Below are positions 6,619-13,409 of a stretch of 22,086 nucleotides of DNA, piece by piece. The position numbers were made by a program, and so were the translations under genes. The DNA lies in NCBI GenBank assembly GCA_938082915.1, contig CALKCG010000200.1, forward strand, positions 1 to 22,086, in the 5' to 3' direction. Under the pieces are notes generated by a model that did no database searches, had not been told where the DNA came from, and saw nothing but the letters and a program-made list of their open reading frames with translations. The DNA is from an uncultured archaeon. GTDB lineage: Archaea > Thermoproteota > CALKCG01 > B24. Numbering within the stretch: position 1 is the stretch's first letter; each line of letters opens with the position of its first letter.

Positions 6619-7644
6619 ATGAGTGTTAGAGTTGGAATCGTAGGCTGCGGTAGTATAAGCTGGGAGCATGTTAGAAGGCTAAGCCTTTTAAGGGAAGGTG
6701 AGGCTGAAGTAGTAGCGCTCTGCGACATCGTTAAGAGTAATGCTGAAAACCTGAGGAGATACGTGAATCTTTTCAGGAATATAGCCCCTGAACCTTTGGA
6801 TCAAAACGCTGTCTTCGAAAGTTACGAAGACATGTTGGATAGGGTTGAACTCGACGCAGTCATCATATGTACTCCTCACAACATACACTACGAACATGCT
6901 ATGAAAGCCTTTAAACGGGGTTTACACGTATTCGTGGAAAAGCCCATGGCGGTATCTGTTAGAGAGGCAGAGGAAATGGTTAATGAAGCTTCTAAGCGTA
7001 ACCTCGTCTTGACGATAGGATATCAGCGGCACTGTCAACCAGAGTACGTATACGCTAGATGTAAGATTCTAAACGGTGAATTGGGTGAACCTCATATGGT
7101 GGTCGGCTGGCTCGTTCAAAACCTCGTAGCCGCTGGAAGGTTCTACCTAAATCCTGAAGTTTCAGGCGGAGGTCAGCTTAAAGCCTCTGGAACACATTTG
7201 ATAGATGCAATACTCTGGATGACCGATACTGAGCCTGTGAAGGTTAAAGCCCTTATGGATAGGGCTGGAGCCTCGGTAGAACTCTACGCCGTTTTAGCCG
7301 TAGAATTATCTAACGGTGCTTTAGCGTCAATATCCATATCTGGAGGTCATCCGAGACCGCATACGGGTGTAACAGAGGAGGTTAGAATCTGGTGTTCCGA
7401 GGGAGCAGTCCACATAGTGGATGGAGCTGTCTACGTTGAAGACTCCAAGTCCAATATTACAAGGATCGATCAACATATGCTTCCGAGGGTTAGTCCAAAC
7501 CCAGACGTCAACTTCATAAGGACGATACTTGGTAAAGAGGAGAATCTAATACCCGGTATATGCGGACTTAGAGCTGCAAAGCTTGAGGAGATGGCGTACT
7601 TAGACGTCGGGCATCCAATACCGAGTAGGCTTAGAAGGGCTTAA
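6619..7644 (+). CDS. Gfo/Idh/MocA-family NAD(P)-dependent oxidoreductase
   Basis: A 341-residue sugar or cyclitol dehydrogenase. The Rossmann dinucleotide motif GIVGCGSIS is at residues 6-14, the acidic end of strand 2 at CDI (NAD-favouring Asp) about residue 36, and the hallmark EKP at about 107-109. The substrate domain carries SGGGQLKASGTHLIDAILW with the catalytic-region His and Asp (family pattern GGG-L-D-G-H-(I/L)D). Family members oxidise hydroxyls of glucose, myo- or scyllo-inositol, UDP-sugars and similar compounds; the substrate is unknown. An in-frame TTG three codons upstream is possible, but ATG is better placed relative to the TATA box. It converges on the ADP-ribosylglycohydrolase gene with only 5 nt between the stops. 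The neighbours suggest a catabolic role. Confidence 0.88.
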   Translation: MSVRVGIVGCGSISWEHVRRLSLLREGEAEVVALCDIVKSNAENLRRYVNLFRNIAPEPLDQNAVFESYEDMLDRVELDAVIICTPHNIHYEHAMKAFKRGLHVFVEKPMAVSVREAEEMVNEASKRNLVLTIGYQRHCQPEYVYARCKILNGELGEPHMVVGWLVQNLVAAGRFYLNPEVSGGGQLKASGTHLIDAILWMTDTEPVKVKALMDRAGASVELYAVLAVELSNGALASISISGGHPRPHTGVTEEVRIWCSEGAVHIVDGAVYVEDSKSNITRIDQHMLPRVSPNPDVNFIRTILGKEENLIPGICGLRAAKLEEMAYLDVGHPIPSRLRRA

Positions 7645-7649
7645 ACAGT

Positions 7650-9563
7650 TCAACACTCCCATGGGAGTCTACATTGGATTAAATCGACCATTCCACCATG
7701 CCACTCGGCATCGGCGATTGTAAAGTGTGCTTCCACGGGTGTATCGTAGCGTACTATTTTCACCATTACGTGATTCCACCCCTTTCGAAGAGTGGCATTA
7801 ACGTAGTTTGATCCGTCACCACTATAGTTCGGTCTCAGTGGAACCGTTTGACGGGTTTCATGTATGTTTTCACCGTTCAACCATAGACGCATCTTACTAT
7901 TGTTCGGTACGCCTAGGACAACCTTCCGTTCCTCGGGAGAATGTATGTAGTGTCTCAAGTAAATGACACCGGGCTTATTTTTGAAAAACGGCTCTACTTC
8001 CAGAGCGTTTTCAGGCCAGGATACGGCTCTCCATCCTTCACCAGCCTCCATAAGCGCGGCATCCTTCTCCGGTGGGAAGGCGAAGTCTAAGGAAACCGGT
8101 TCTCTAAATACGCATGAAACTAGCCAGCGGAATCCTCCGACGAAGTTTAACGGAACCCATAGGAGGCTTGGCCTTCCATCTACTGAAACTTCAACCACAC
8201 CACCATTGACCGTACTTATATTCTGTGCTTGAGATTCAACTGAAAACTCTAATTCGATTTTCTCTTTAGGCTTTAGATTGAAGAAGTAGGTTGAAGAAGG
8301 TTTTAAACCCCAGCTCTCTGGAACATGTACGGTAAGCCTTCCAGAGATAGACGTTAACCTAGTGTTTTCCACGGCTACTTTAAACCGATTCGAAGTATTT
8401 GGAAGAACAGCCGGCCCATCCAAGTATACTATTGAGACTTTCACAGTGGTCAGGTTGAAGTCTACTTGATTCGGCTGCATATTCCAAAGCTTTCCCACGT
8501 CTTTCAGAGAATCCAGTATTGTATCCTCAGCCATGGAAAAGTCGTTTTCACAGCCTAGCGTTACAGGCGAATTTAAAGACTTTAAAACCCATTCACCTAT
8601 TGTGCAGACTTCTTCTGTAAGCTCTTGCAGATTCCTAGGCATGTGAATATTCACTATTCCACGGCTTACAACGATTTGATCGCCTAAAGGTTTAACCCAC
8701 TTCTCAGGGAGTCTACTCCTACCGTTAATTATACCCCATATTGCTCCAACTGTTGCACCAGTACAATCGGTATCCCATCCGCAGTTTACAGCTTTACATA
8801 TAGCATCTCCAAAATCCTCCCCGTATAGTAGTCCGATCGTTTGGAAGCCTAAGTTTATCGGAGAATACTGGGCGATGGGACTGTAAACAGCCTCTTTAAC
8901 CTTCTCACGAGCTTCCCTCCAGTCCAACCCTTTAAGATAGCAGTTTAAAGCAGTGCGGATAGCCTTCGTAGTCATACTGTTCTCTGGTATTGCTGAAAGA
9001 CCTATCTCCACCAGTTTAACTCTATCGTTTATTAGGAAGGCTGAGGATTCTACGACGGCATTGAAAACTTCACCGTAGATCGACTCCCCTCCAGCATGGT
9101 CGCATAAAGCGTCCTGGTAAGCATACCACGCAGCTATGTTGGGGGAACCTGGCGCTATGCAAGCCCATATTTCCGAACGTATGGGGCTACCCATACAGTC
9201 TTTAAACCAGTTGTTGTACCATCCCGAAACCGGGGGGTGTAAACCTTTCTTCAAATTGGTCTTATGTAGCCCATATTCGTCGTAGTTGTATAGTATGCAG
9301 TCGAGCCAGTACTCTGCCAAATCCCGTGCAGTAACGTGGATACCTATATCTCTGAGAGCTTGAAGCCAAACCAGTTGAATTTCGAGGTCGTCGTTTGGAA
9401 TTCCACCCTCTACAAGTTTAGGATACCACCAGACGTCGAACATCTCCTCCCGACCGAATATCTGCTCGAGAGGACCGCCGAGGGTCCCACCGGCGTTTTT
9501 ACCCAGCCAACATCCGTAGACTTTATCGTAGTACATCTCCCTAGCAAGCTTAACCTTAGACAT
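7650..9563 (-). CDS. ADP-ribosylglycohydrolase-family protein with C-terminal beta-sandwich domains
   Basis: A 637-residue protein, about twice the length of a single ARH domain. Residues about 10-330 form the all-helical ADP-ribosylglycohydrolase fold. GCWLGKNAGGTLGGP (17-31) is the N-terminal motif, PNDDLEIQLVWL (56-67) stands where TDDT(x)M normally supplies metal-binding Asp residues, and GWDTDCTGAT (262-271) is the second metal motif (usually GGDTDT-GA). Residues about 375-455 resemble a CARDB/NEW3-like Ig sandwich. Residues about 480-625 look like a galactose-binding or jelly-roll domain (MRLWLNGENIHETR...LRKGWNHVMVKIVR), the type found appended to glycosidases. No signal peptide is seen, so it should act inside the cell. 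Given its place between a sugar dehydrogenase and a UroD-like gene, hydrolysis of an N- or O-glycosidic metabolite is more likely than protein de-ADP-ribosylation. This is inference. Confidence 0.8.
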   Translation of the reverse strand: MSKVKLAREMYYDKVYGCWLGKNAGGTLGGPLEQIFGREEMFDVWWYPKLVEGGIPNDDLEIQLVWLQALRDIGIHVTARDLAEYWLDCILYNYDEYGLHKTNLKKGLHPPVSGWYNNWFKDCMGSPIRSEIWACIAPGSPNIAAWYAYQDALCDHAGGESIYGEVFNAVVESSAFLINDRVKLVEIGLSAIPENSMTTKAIRTALNCYLKGLDWREAREKVKEAVYSPIAQYSPINLGFQTIGLLYGEDFGDAICKAVNCGWDTDCTGATVGAIWGIINGRSRLPEKWVKPLGDQIVVSRGIVNIHMPRNLQELTEEVCTIGEWVLKSLNSPVTLGCENDFSMAEDTILDSLKDVGKLWNMQPNQVDFNLTTVKVSIVYLDGPAVLPNTSNRFKVAVENTRLTSISGRLTVHVPESWGLKPSSTYFFNLKPKEKIELEFSVESQAQNISTVNGGVVEVSVDGRPSLLWVPLNFVGGFRWLVSCVFREPVSLDFAFPPEKDAALMEAGEGWRAVSWPENALEVEPFFKNKPGVIYLRHYIHSPEERKVVLGVPNNSKMRLWLNGENIHETRQTVPLRPNYSGDGSNYVNATLRKGWNHVMVKIVRYDTPVEAHFTIADAEWHGGMVDLIQCRLPWEC

Positions 9564-9589
9564 TAAATCACCTATAGTCGAGGTTCAAC

Positions 9590-9606
9590 GTTTATAGCTT
9601 TAACTC
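9590..9606. promoter_or_regulatory. Shared divergent promoter region
   Basis: The 64-nt space between two divergent genes contains GTTTATAGCTTTAACT. Read on the minus strand, TATAAAC (9590-9597) is about 30 nt before ATG 9563. Read on the plus strand, CTTTAACT (9598-9605) is about 26 nt before ATG 9628. The two genes would then share a promoter core and may be co-regulated. Confidence 0.45.
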
Positions 9607-9627
9607 GCCGATTTAAGAGTTTAGAAG

Positions 9628-10746
9628 ATGAATGACAGGGAGAGGTTTCTAGCTACTGCAAGCTTTCGAAAAACCGATAGGTATCCCTATTGGGAGCTTG
9701 GAATCTGGGGTCAGACGTATGATAGGTGGATTCGCGAAGGCTTGAGTGAAGAAGAGCTTAGAGGGGACTGGTTTAGAGGGGAGCCTAAATTCGCCAAGCT
9801 TGATAAGAGGGATTTCATCCCTTTAAACTTGGAGCCTATTCCAGGGTTTGAAGAGAAGGTCATTAGTGAGGATGAGCGTTACGTCGTTTTTAGGGATAAG
9901 TGGGGTAGGATTAGGAGGGCTTTGAAAGAGGGAGAGGCTCACGGTACGAGGATGTCTATGGACAACTACATGGACTTCTTCGTGAAAGACTTTGAAAGCT
10001 TCCGAGAATTTAAAAAGCACTTCGACCCATACGATCCGAGAAGGTATCCTAAGAACTGGGATGAATTGAAGAAGAAGTGGAAGAGTAAAGACTATCCGCT
10101 GTATTTGACCGAGAACTGTGGGTTTGGAGGGTTATACTGGAATTTGAGGAATATGATGGGTACCGTGAGACTTTCCACGGCATTCTACAAGACACCGGAT
10201 CTGATACATGAAATCTTAGACTTCATGGTTGAATTCTTCATAAAGTCCACTGAGAAGGCTTTAAGCGAAGTCGAGGTTGACGCATTCACGTTTAATGAAG
10301 ACTTTGCATGTAAAAGTGGGCCTCTAATATCGCCTAGGATTTTCCGAGAATTCTTCCTACCCCGTTACGAGGAGATGATTAAGCATTTGAAGCGGCATGG
10401 GGTTAAAGTCGTCGAATTGGACAGCGACGGAAACACCGAGCCTCTAATACCTTTGATGATTGAAGCCGGTGTAAACGCCCACTGGCCGCTTGAAGTAGCA
10501 TCCAATATGAACCCCGTGACCATTAGGAAGAAGTATGGGGAGGAATTAGCCTTATACGGTGGAATAGATAAGAGGGCTCTTGCAAGCGGGAAGAAGGCGA
10601 TTGAAAAAGAAGTATACGGTAAAATCGCACCTATGATTGAGCTCGGAGGATACATTCCAACAGTCGACCATACAATACCTCCAGATGTACCGCTTGAAAA
10701 TTTCCTATACTATTTAGAGTTGAAACGTAGGATTGTTGAAAAGTAG
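9628..10746 (+). CDS. Uroporphyrinogen decarboxylase-superfamily protein (non-haem type), copy 1
   Basis: A 372-residue TIM-barrel protein of the UroD/MtaA superfamily. Family-like features are the N-terminal MNDRERFLATASFRKTDRYP, the FNEDFACKSGPLISPRIFREFFLPRY segment (about 222-247) and the C-terminal LALYGGIDKRALASGKKAIEKEV followed by GGYIPTVDHTIPPDVP. It does not show the substrate-binding Arg motif FMRQAGR of true UroD. The HxC zinc motif of MtaA/CmuA methyltransferases is replaced by VVELDSDGN, so neither haem synthesis nor a corrinoid methyltransferase role is supported. Such UroD-like proteins are frequent in sugar-utilisation islands with unknown chemistry. It is transcribed divergently from the ADP-ribosylglycohydrolase gene with a probable leaderless ATG. 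A second, distant copy lies at 16114-17220. Confidence 0.8.
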   Translation: MNDRERFLATASFRKTDRYPYWELGIWGQTYDRWIREGLSEEELRGDWFRGEPKFAKLDKRDFIPLNLEPIPGFEEKVISEDERYVVFRDKWGRIRRALKEGEAHGTRMSMDNYMDFFVKDFESFREFKKHFDPYDPRRYPKNWDELKKKWKSKDYPLYLTENCGFGGLYWNLRNMMGTVRLSTAFYKTPDLIHEILDFMVEFFIKSTEKALSEVEVDAFTFNEDFACKSGPLISPRIFREFFLPRYEEMIKHLKRHGVKVVELDSDGNTEPLIPLMIEAGVNAHWPLEVASNMNPVTIRKKYGEELALYGGIDKRALASGKKAIEKEVYGKIAPMIELGGYIPTVDHTIPPDVPLENFLYYLELKRRIVEK

Positions 10747-10883
10747 TGCGTGGAACCCGCTCTCAAAGTACTTTCCCTTAAAGGGGTATACACGTAGCTA
10801 TGGTCTCCGTAGTTTAAAGCTATATCCATAGAGGTGAAGGAGTGTATAGTCTACACGTGTCAGAATAGATTTTATACTCCAAC

Positions 10884-10891
10884 TTATATCT
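10884..10891 (+). promoter_or_regulatory. TATA-like box for the AbrB/VapC pair
   Basis: TTATATCT is centred about 26 nt before the ATA at 10913, where the AbrB homology begins. The predicted transcription start coincides with the codon at which an ATG or GTG would be expected. Confidence 0.4.
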
Positions 10892-10912
10892 AAAAAGTCA
10901 GGTATAGTAAAT

Positions 10913-11166
10913 ATAAGTCTGGCAGTAGAGGTATGTGTCGGAAAGAAGTATGCTATTTATTTGCCTAAGGCGATCGTCAAAGCCCTTGGTATAAGAGAAG
11001 GGTGTAAAGTGCTTTTAAGGGTTTCCGGCGGTACATTGGTTTTGGAAGTGGTTAGAGACCCTGTAGAACTCGCCCTTTCAGGTAGAAGTTTACGTCGATA
11101 AGTCCTAGTCAAATTGAGGCGATAAGTCTTGAAGAACAGGCTAAATACGTTAAATGTTCTCCTTGA
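10913..11166 (+). pseudogene. AbrB/SpoVT-type antitoxin gene, frameshifted and without a standard start codon
   Basis: Translation from 10913 gives ISLAVEVCVGKKYAIYLPKA, then VKALGIREGCKVLLRVSGG and RDPVELALSGRSLRR, a swapped-hairpin AbrB DNA-binding domain (K-(A/V)-xLPK...GIREG-KV...GG-L-L). It stops at TAA 11099-11101. The +2 frame then continues as TSISPSQIEAISLEEQAKYV with a stop at 11164-11166, the usual C-terminal tail of archaeal AbrB antitoxins that binds VapC. One T missing from the run at 11089-11091 restores a single frame. In the AbrB frame no ATG, GTG or TTG precedes the domain, and the expected position is ATA. I infer loss of the start codon and a frameshift, although a truncated DNA-binding protein from a rare start is possible. 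The vapC TTG lies inside its 3' end. Confidence 0.7.
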
Positions 11167-11584
11167 CACGTCTTTTCTACTTCCTACTCTAAGTATCGAT
11201 GTGAGTGGAGAGTTGTTGGAGTGCCTTAAACGGCTCGTGGAAGAAGAGGTGGAGCTATACTATTCTAAGTTCAGTGTTTTAGAATCTTTATGGATTGCCA
11301 TTAGACTAGCGAAAGATAGAGACTTAGATATGGAGAGGTTTAGCGGGGGATTAAGAAGTATAGTTAATGGGGGAAGATATATGAGGGTTGAAGAAAGCTC
11401 TGGAGTATTTAATGAAGCGTTAAGGCTGTATATGCTAGGGCATAAGGATATGACAGATAATATACTCTACGCAACTCCATCCAGTTTAGACTTCAGTCTA
11501 CTGACTCTAGATGGGGAACTTAAGGAGTTTATCCGAGGGAAAGGACTGAAAGACGTAGTTTTACTACCAAGGGAAGTTATCTAA
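11129..11584 (+). CDS. vapC: PIN-domain ribonuclease, VapC-type toxin
   Basis: A 151-residue PIN-domain protein, a little longer than common VapCs. The four acidic metal ligands expected for Mg-dependent RNA cleavage are present: Asp13 in LLDTSFLLP, Glu52 in SVLESLW, Asp107/Asp110 in GHKDMTDNILYAT and Asp128 in LLTLDGEL. The toxin therefore looks catalytically intact although the antitoxin just upstream is broken. TTG 11129 is the only standard start upstream of the first catalytic Asp. It overlaps the antitoxin's ancestral 3' end by 38 nt, an arrangement typical of translationally coupled vapBC. If the antitoxin frame is not translated this far, coupling would be lost and the toxin may be poorly expressed. 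A stem-loop lies directly after the stop. Confidence 0.82.
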   Translation: MKNRLNTLNVLLDTSFLLPTLSIDVSGELLECLKRLVEEEVELYYSKFSVLESLWIAIRLAKDRDLDMERFSGGLRSIVNGGRYMRVEESSGVFNEALRLYMLGHKDMTDNILYATPSSLDFSLLTLDGELKEFIRGKGLKDVVLLPREVI

Positions 11585-11585
11585 G

Positions 11586-11637
11586 ACATCTTAGAGCCTT
11601 CTACCCAAAGCTGATATGTAGAACCATCAAAAGATGT
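11586..11637 (+). terminator. Stem-loop just after vapC
   Basis: ACATCTT (11586-11592) pairs with AAGATGT (11631-11637), and TTCTAC (11599-11604) pairs with GTAGAA (11618-11623). An internal loop of 6/7 nt separates the stems and the apical loop is 13 nt. It starts 2 nt after the vapC stop. No T-run follows, so it could equally be an RNA-stability element. Confidence 0.35.
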
Positions 11638-11975
11638 TAGAATTAAAGTGTACCAGATGGATTTGAAAACACTTGGAAACTATGTAGAGAAAAATATGCG
11701 GTGTGAAGAGTCTACTTAGAATATTGGGGGCAAATCCACTTACCGTAACTACTGTATTCTTTAGTGACAGATTAATTCTATTCTGTTCTCTAGAGTTTAA
11801 ATTAAAACAGGTATTTTCGAGGTTTAAAATTCAAAATCTCTAAAAATTAAGCTTGAAATTTAATAATAGTCTCATTATAGTAGACTTTTGACTACTCAAT
11901 TCCTAATTTACAAGTACTTAGAATCTCAGTAATTTTTAAGGCATTCAAACATTTCGATCTTTAAATCGAAGGAAA
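11638..11975. other. AT-rich gene-poor stretch
   Basis: No convincing gene is seen on either strand. The segment is markedly richer in A and T than its surroundings, with several TTTAAA/TTTAAAT cores. It includes a dyad TTCGAT (11953-11958) and ATCGAA (11965-11970) around CTTTAA that overlaps a TATA-like core. No direct repeats, terminal repeats or tRNA-like folds were found by eye. Confidence 0.5.
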
Positions 11976-12113
11976 ATGTCTAATGCACGGCATTTGACGC
12001 TTCATGGACAGGTTGATGTAGGTAATAAACCCCGATTGAAGGGCGTCCTTATTACGAGACGCATAGAGTGGAAGCGGAGTTTAGAAGCCTGTGAAGAAGT
12101 AGGTTTATTTTAA
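11976..12113 (+). other. Open frame of 45 codons, possible remnant
   Basis: ATG 11976 opens a 45-codon frame containing GVLITRRIEWKRSLEACEEV. The charged, Arg/Lys-rich tail loosely recalls the C-terminal tails of archaeal IS605-type TnpB proteins, but this is an impression only. No RuvC or zinc-finger remains are visible upstream, and no transposon ends were identified. The TATA-like core nearest the ATG (11960-11967) is too close for normal leaderless spacing, so expression is doubtful. Confidence 0.25.
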
Positions 12114-12131
12114 AACCGGGGGTGTTTCTCC

Positions 12132-12194
12132 ATGAGTTCCACGGCGGAGAAGAAGGAGGAAAAGAAGGAGGAGAAAAAGAAGAAAAAGAAGTAG
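12132..12194 (+). CDS. Micro-ORF: 20-residue Lys/Glu-rich peptide
   Basis: ATG 12132 encodes MSSTA followed by AEKKEEKKEEKKKKKK-type sequence, so the last 15 residues are Glu and Lys only, using both AAG/AAA and GAG/GAA codons. A TATA-like TTTATTTTAAAA lies at 12104-12115, placing the predicted transcription start at about the ATG. A GGGGGTG purine stretch at 12118-12124 sits 7 nt before the ATG and would serve as a Shine-Dalgarno on a longer leader. A hairpin plus T-run follows immediately, so it forms a compact transcription unit. The EEKK periodicity predicts a single highly charged helix. I do not recognise the family. A purine-rich small RNA that only looks coding is the main alternative. 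Confidence 0.5.
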   Translation: MSSTAEKKEEKKEEKKKKKK

Positions 12195-12234
12195 GGCAGG
12201 TTAACCCTACTCAACTCCTACTCCCTATTTTTTT
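12191..12234 (+). terminator. Hairpin and T-run after the micro-ORF
   Basis: GTAGGG (12191-12196) and CCCTAC (12205-12210) are perfect inverted arms around an 8-nt loop, overlapping the micro-ORF stop. Pyrimidine-rich DNA and a run of seven T at 12228-12234 follow, matching archaeal T-rich termination. Confidence 0.55.
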
Positions 12235-12254
12235 CAACAAGTTGACTGGTAAAC

Positions 12255-12264
12255 TATTTATAGT
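12255..12264 (+). promoter_or_regulatory. TATA box for the Cas2-like-domain protein
   Basis: TATTTATAGT is centred 28-30 nt before ATG 12289 and about 20 nt before ATG 12280. The spacing favours translation from 12289 (MPFYIVWGKPL). Confidence 0.45.
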
Positions 12265-12279
12265 ATCGCACTTGTAGTA

Positions 12280-13008
12280 ATGGTTCAGATGCCATTTTAC
12301 ATAGTTTGGGGGAAACCCCTACGGGCGAGGGATATTACATATCTTTTCTCGAAGGGGTATGTGAAAATCCATAAAGGATTATGGATGAGTCGCTCTGACA
12401 ATTTAAATGTGGACTTAAAACCCATTATAGACCGCTACTCTGACTCCATTACAATTCTTAAGACGTCTAGGAGTCTTCAGAAGGCCTTCATAAGCTTTGA
12501 GGAGAACGTCTACAATCTTGGAAGTCTAATACTTATCGCATACGATCTACCACGTAGTACGCGCATAAGGAAGGCGGTTAGTAGAATTTTGAAGAGAAGT
12601 CCATGCTTTAAACTGTCTCCTTCGATATACCTCTTCCCACATATCAAATACGCGAAGTATAAGGGGACTCCTCTAGTGTCGCCAAGCGACCTGATTAGGA
12701 GGATAATCGTCTACGGGGGTAGGATTACTTGTGCTTCAAGGCTTATCCTCGTATGCGACTGCTCGGCGAAGCGTATAATAAGGGAGTTTCTAAACTCGCT
12801 GGATAAAAGGGTTGAAAGCGTTTACAAAAACTGTTTAATGCTTGAAAACGATGAATCGCTTAAAGAGGCTAAGCTTTCAAGTGAGTTGAAGATTGAGATT
12901 AAAACGCTTAAAACCCTGTTGAAGCTCTACGAGAGTGAGATGGGGCTTAAACTGAACGACATCTACTCTAAAATCTATAAAGCCTCTAAAATCCTATCGA
13001 GCCTTTAA
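12280..13008 (+). CDS. Uncharacterised archaeal protein with a possible Cas2/PaaX-like ferredoxin-fold segment
   Basis: A 242-residue protein I cannot assign to a characterised family. Residues 83-91, LILIAYDLP, followed by RSTRIRKAVSRILKRSPCFKLSPSIYLFP (92-120), recall the first strand, helix and second strand of Cas2 and of the Cas2-like domain of PaaX-type regulators (hhhhYD(I/L)...R.+v...L......q.SVf). A second hydrophobic strand-Cys region, RLILVCDCS (154-162), suggests a further alpha/beta element. The C-terminal 60 residues are Lys/Glu-rich and probably a coiled coil. There is no CRISPR array or other cas gene in the window, and Cas2 proper is only about 90 residues, so this is not an adaptation protein by context. 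ATG 12289 may be the real start. No obvious operon partner exists. Confidence 0.6.
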   Translation: MVQMPFYIVWGKPLRARDITYLFSKGYVKIHKGLWMSRSDNLNVDLKPIIDRYSDSITILKTSRSLQKAFISFEENVYNLGSLILIAYDLPRSTRIRKAVSRILKRSPCFKLSPSIYLFPHIKYAKYKGTPLVSPSDLIRRIIVYGGRITCASRLILVCDCSAKRIIREFLNSLDKRVESVYKNCLMLENDESLKEAKLSSELKIEIKTLKTLLKLYESEMGLKLNDIYSKIYKASKILSSL

Positions 13009-13163
13009 TGGTTTCCACGCAATGGACTGCTTGGAAAAACGTCTGTTGAAATTGCCGATCAAAAACTCATGGAAGAGTTATCGGAGGAAGTCGTTTAGAG
13101 AGCTGTGGAGAACATATGTGTTATAGTCTGAAGCTACATAGCTTAAACGGCGGTTAACCGTAT
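13009..13163. other. Intergenic space with an unconvincing 34-codon ORF
   Basis: ATG 13022 to TAG 13126 encodes a basic peptide (MDCLEKRLLKLPIK...) without recognised similarity. Another frame reads LGKTSVEIADQKLMEELSEEVV before a stop, which could be a short gene remnant. A palindrome CGGTTAACCG is at 13151-13160. Nothing here is firm. Confidence 0.3.
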
Positions 13164-13349
13164 TCATATTCTTATCTGTGTTTCAAAGCAGAACCTTTCA
13201 TCTGTATTCGATGTGTCTGGTAGGTAAACCCACTTATCACATTTGCTACATCTATATTCTCCGTAAGGTTTACCTACAAAGACCATCGTTCTTTTAAATA
13301 CCAGCTCACCCTGACATTTGGATAGGGCCTCAGCTTCACAGTGTTTCAT
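13164..13349 (-). CDS. Small zinc-ribbon-like protein
   Basis: A 61-residue protein with Cys4, Cys12, a GELVFKRTMVFVGKPYGEYRC strand-turn-strand and CSKC at 34-37, then KWVYL. The Cys pairs separated by beta-like segments suggest a small rubredoxin-like or zinc-ribbon knuckle, though only one CxxC is perfect. A minus-strand TATA-like CTATATCA (13372-13379) lies about 26 nt upstream of ATG 13349, the spacing seen at other leaderless genes here, which supports it as real. The gene stands alone, and its stop lies close to a perfect 10-bp palindrome CGGTTAACCG at 13151-13160. The function is unknown; a role in nucleic-acid binding is common for such proteins but not shown. Confidence 0.55.
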   Translation of the reverse strand: MKHCEAEALSKCQGELVFKRTMVFVGKPYGEYRCSKCDKWVYLPDTSNTDERFCFETQIRI

Positions 13350-13409
13350 CGTACTCTATGAGGGCTTCATGTGATATAGAGGTTTGGAAAGGGAAACTAG
13401 TTTAAAAGG

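Noticed and set aside
9628..10746. HemE (haem-pathway uroporphyrinogen decarboxylase)
   Set aside because: The N-terminal substrate Arg motif is missing and no haem-biosynthesis genes are nearby.
12018..12060. CRISPR-repeat-like fragment containing GATTGAAGGG
   Set aside because: It occurs once only; no repeated unit with spacers is present in the window.
11976..12113. Remnant of an IS605-type TnpB C-terminus
   Set aside because: Only a vague resemblance of the basic tail; no catalytic or zinc-finger remnants and no element ends were visible, so it is listed only as an open frame.
12280..13008. Annotation as Cas2
   Set aside because: The protein is far longer than Cas2 and no cas gene or repeat-spacer array is present; only a fold-level resemblance is claimed.
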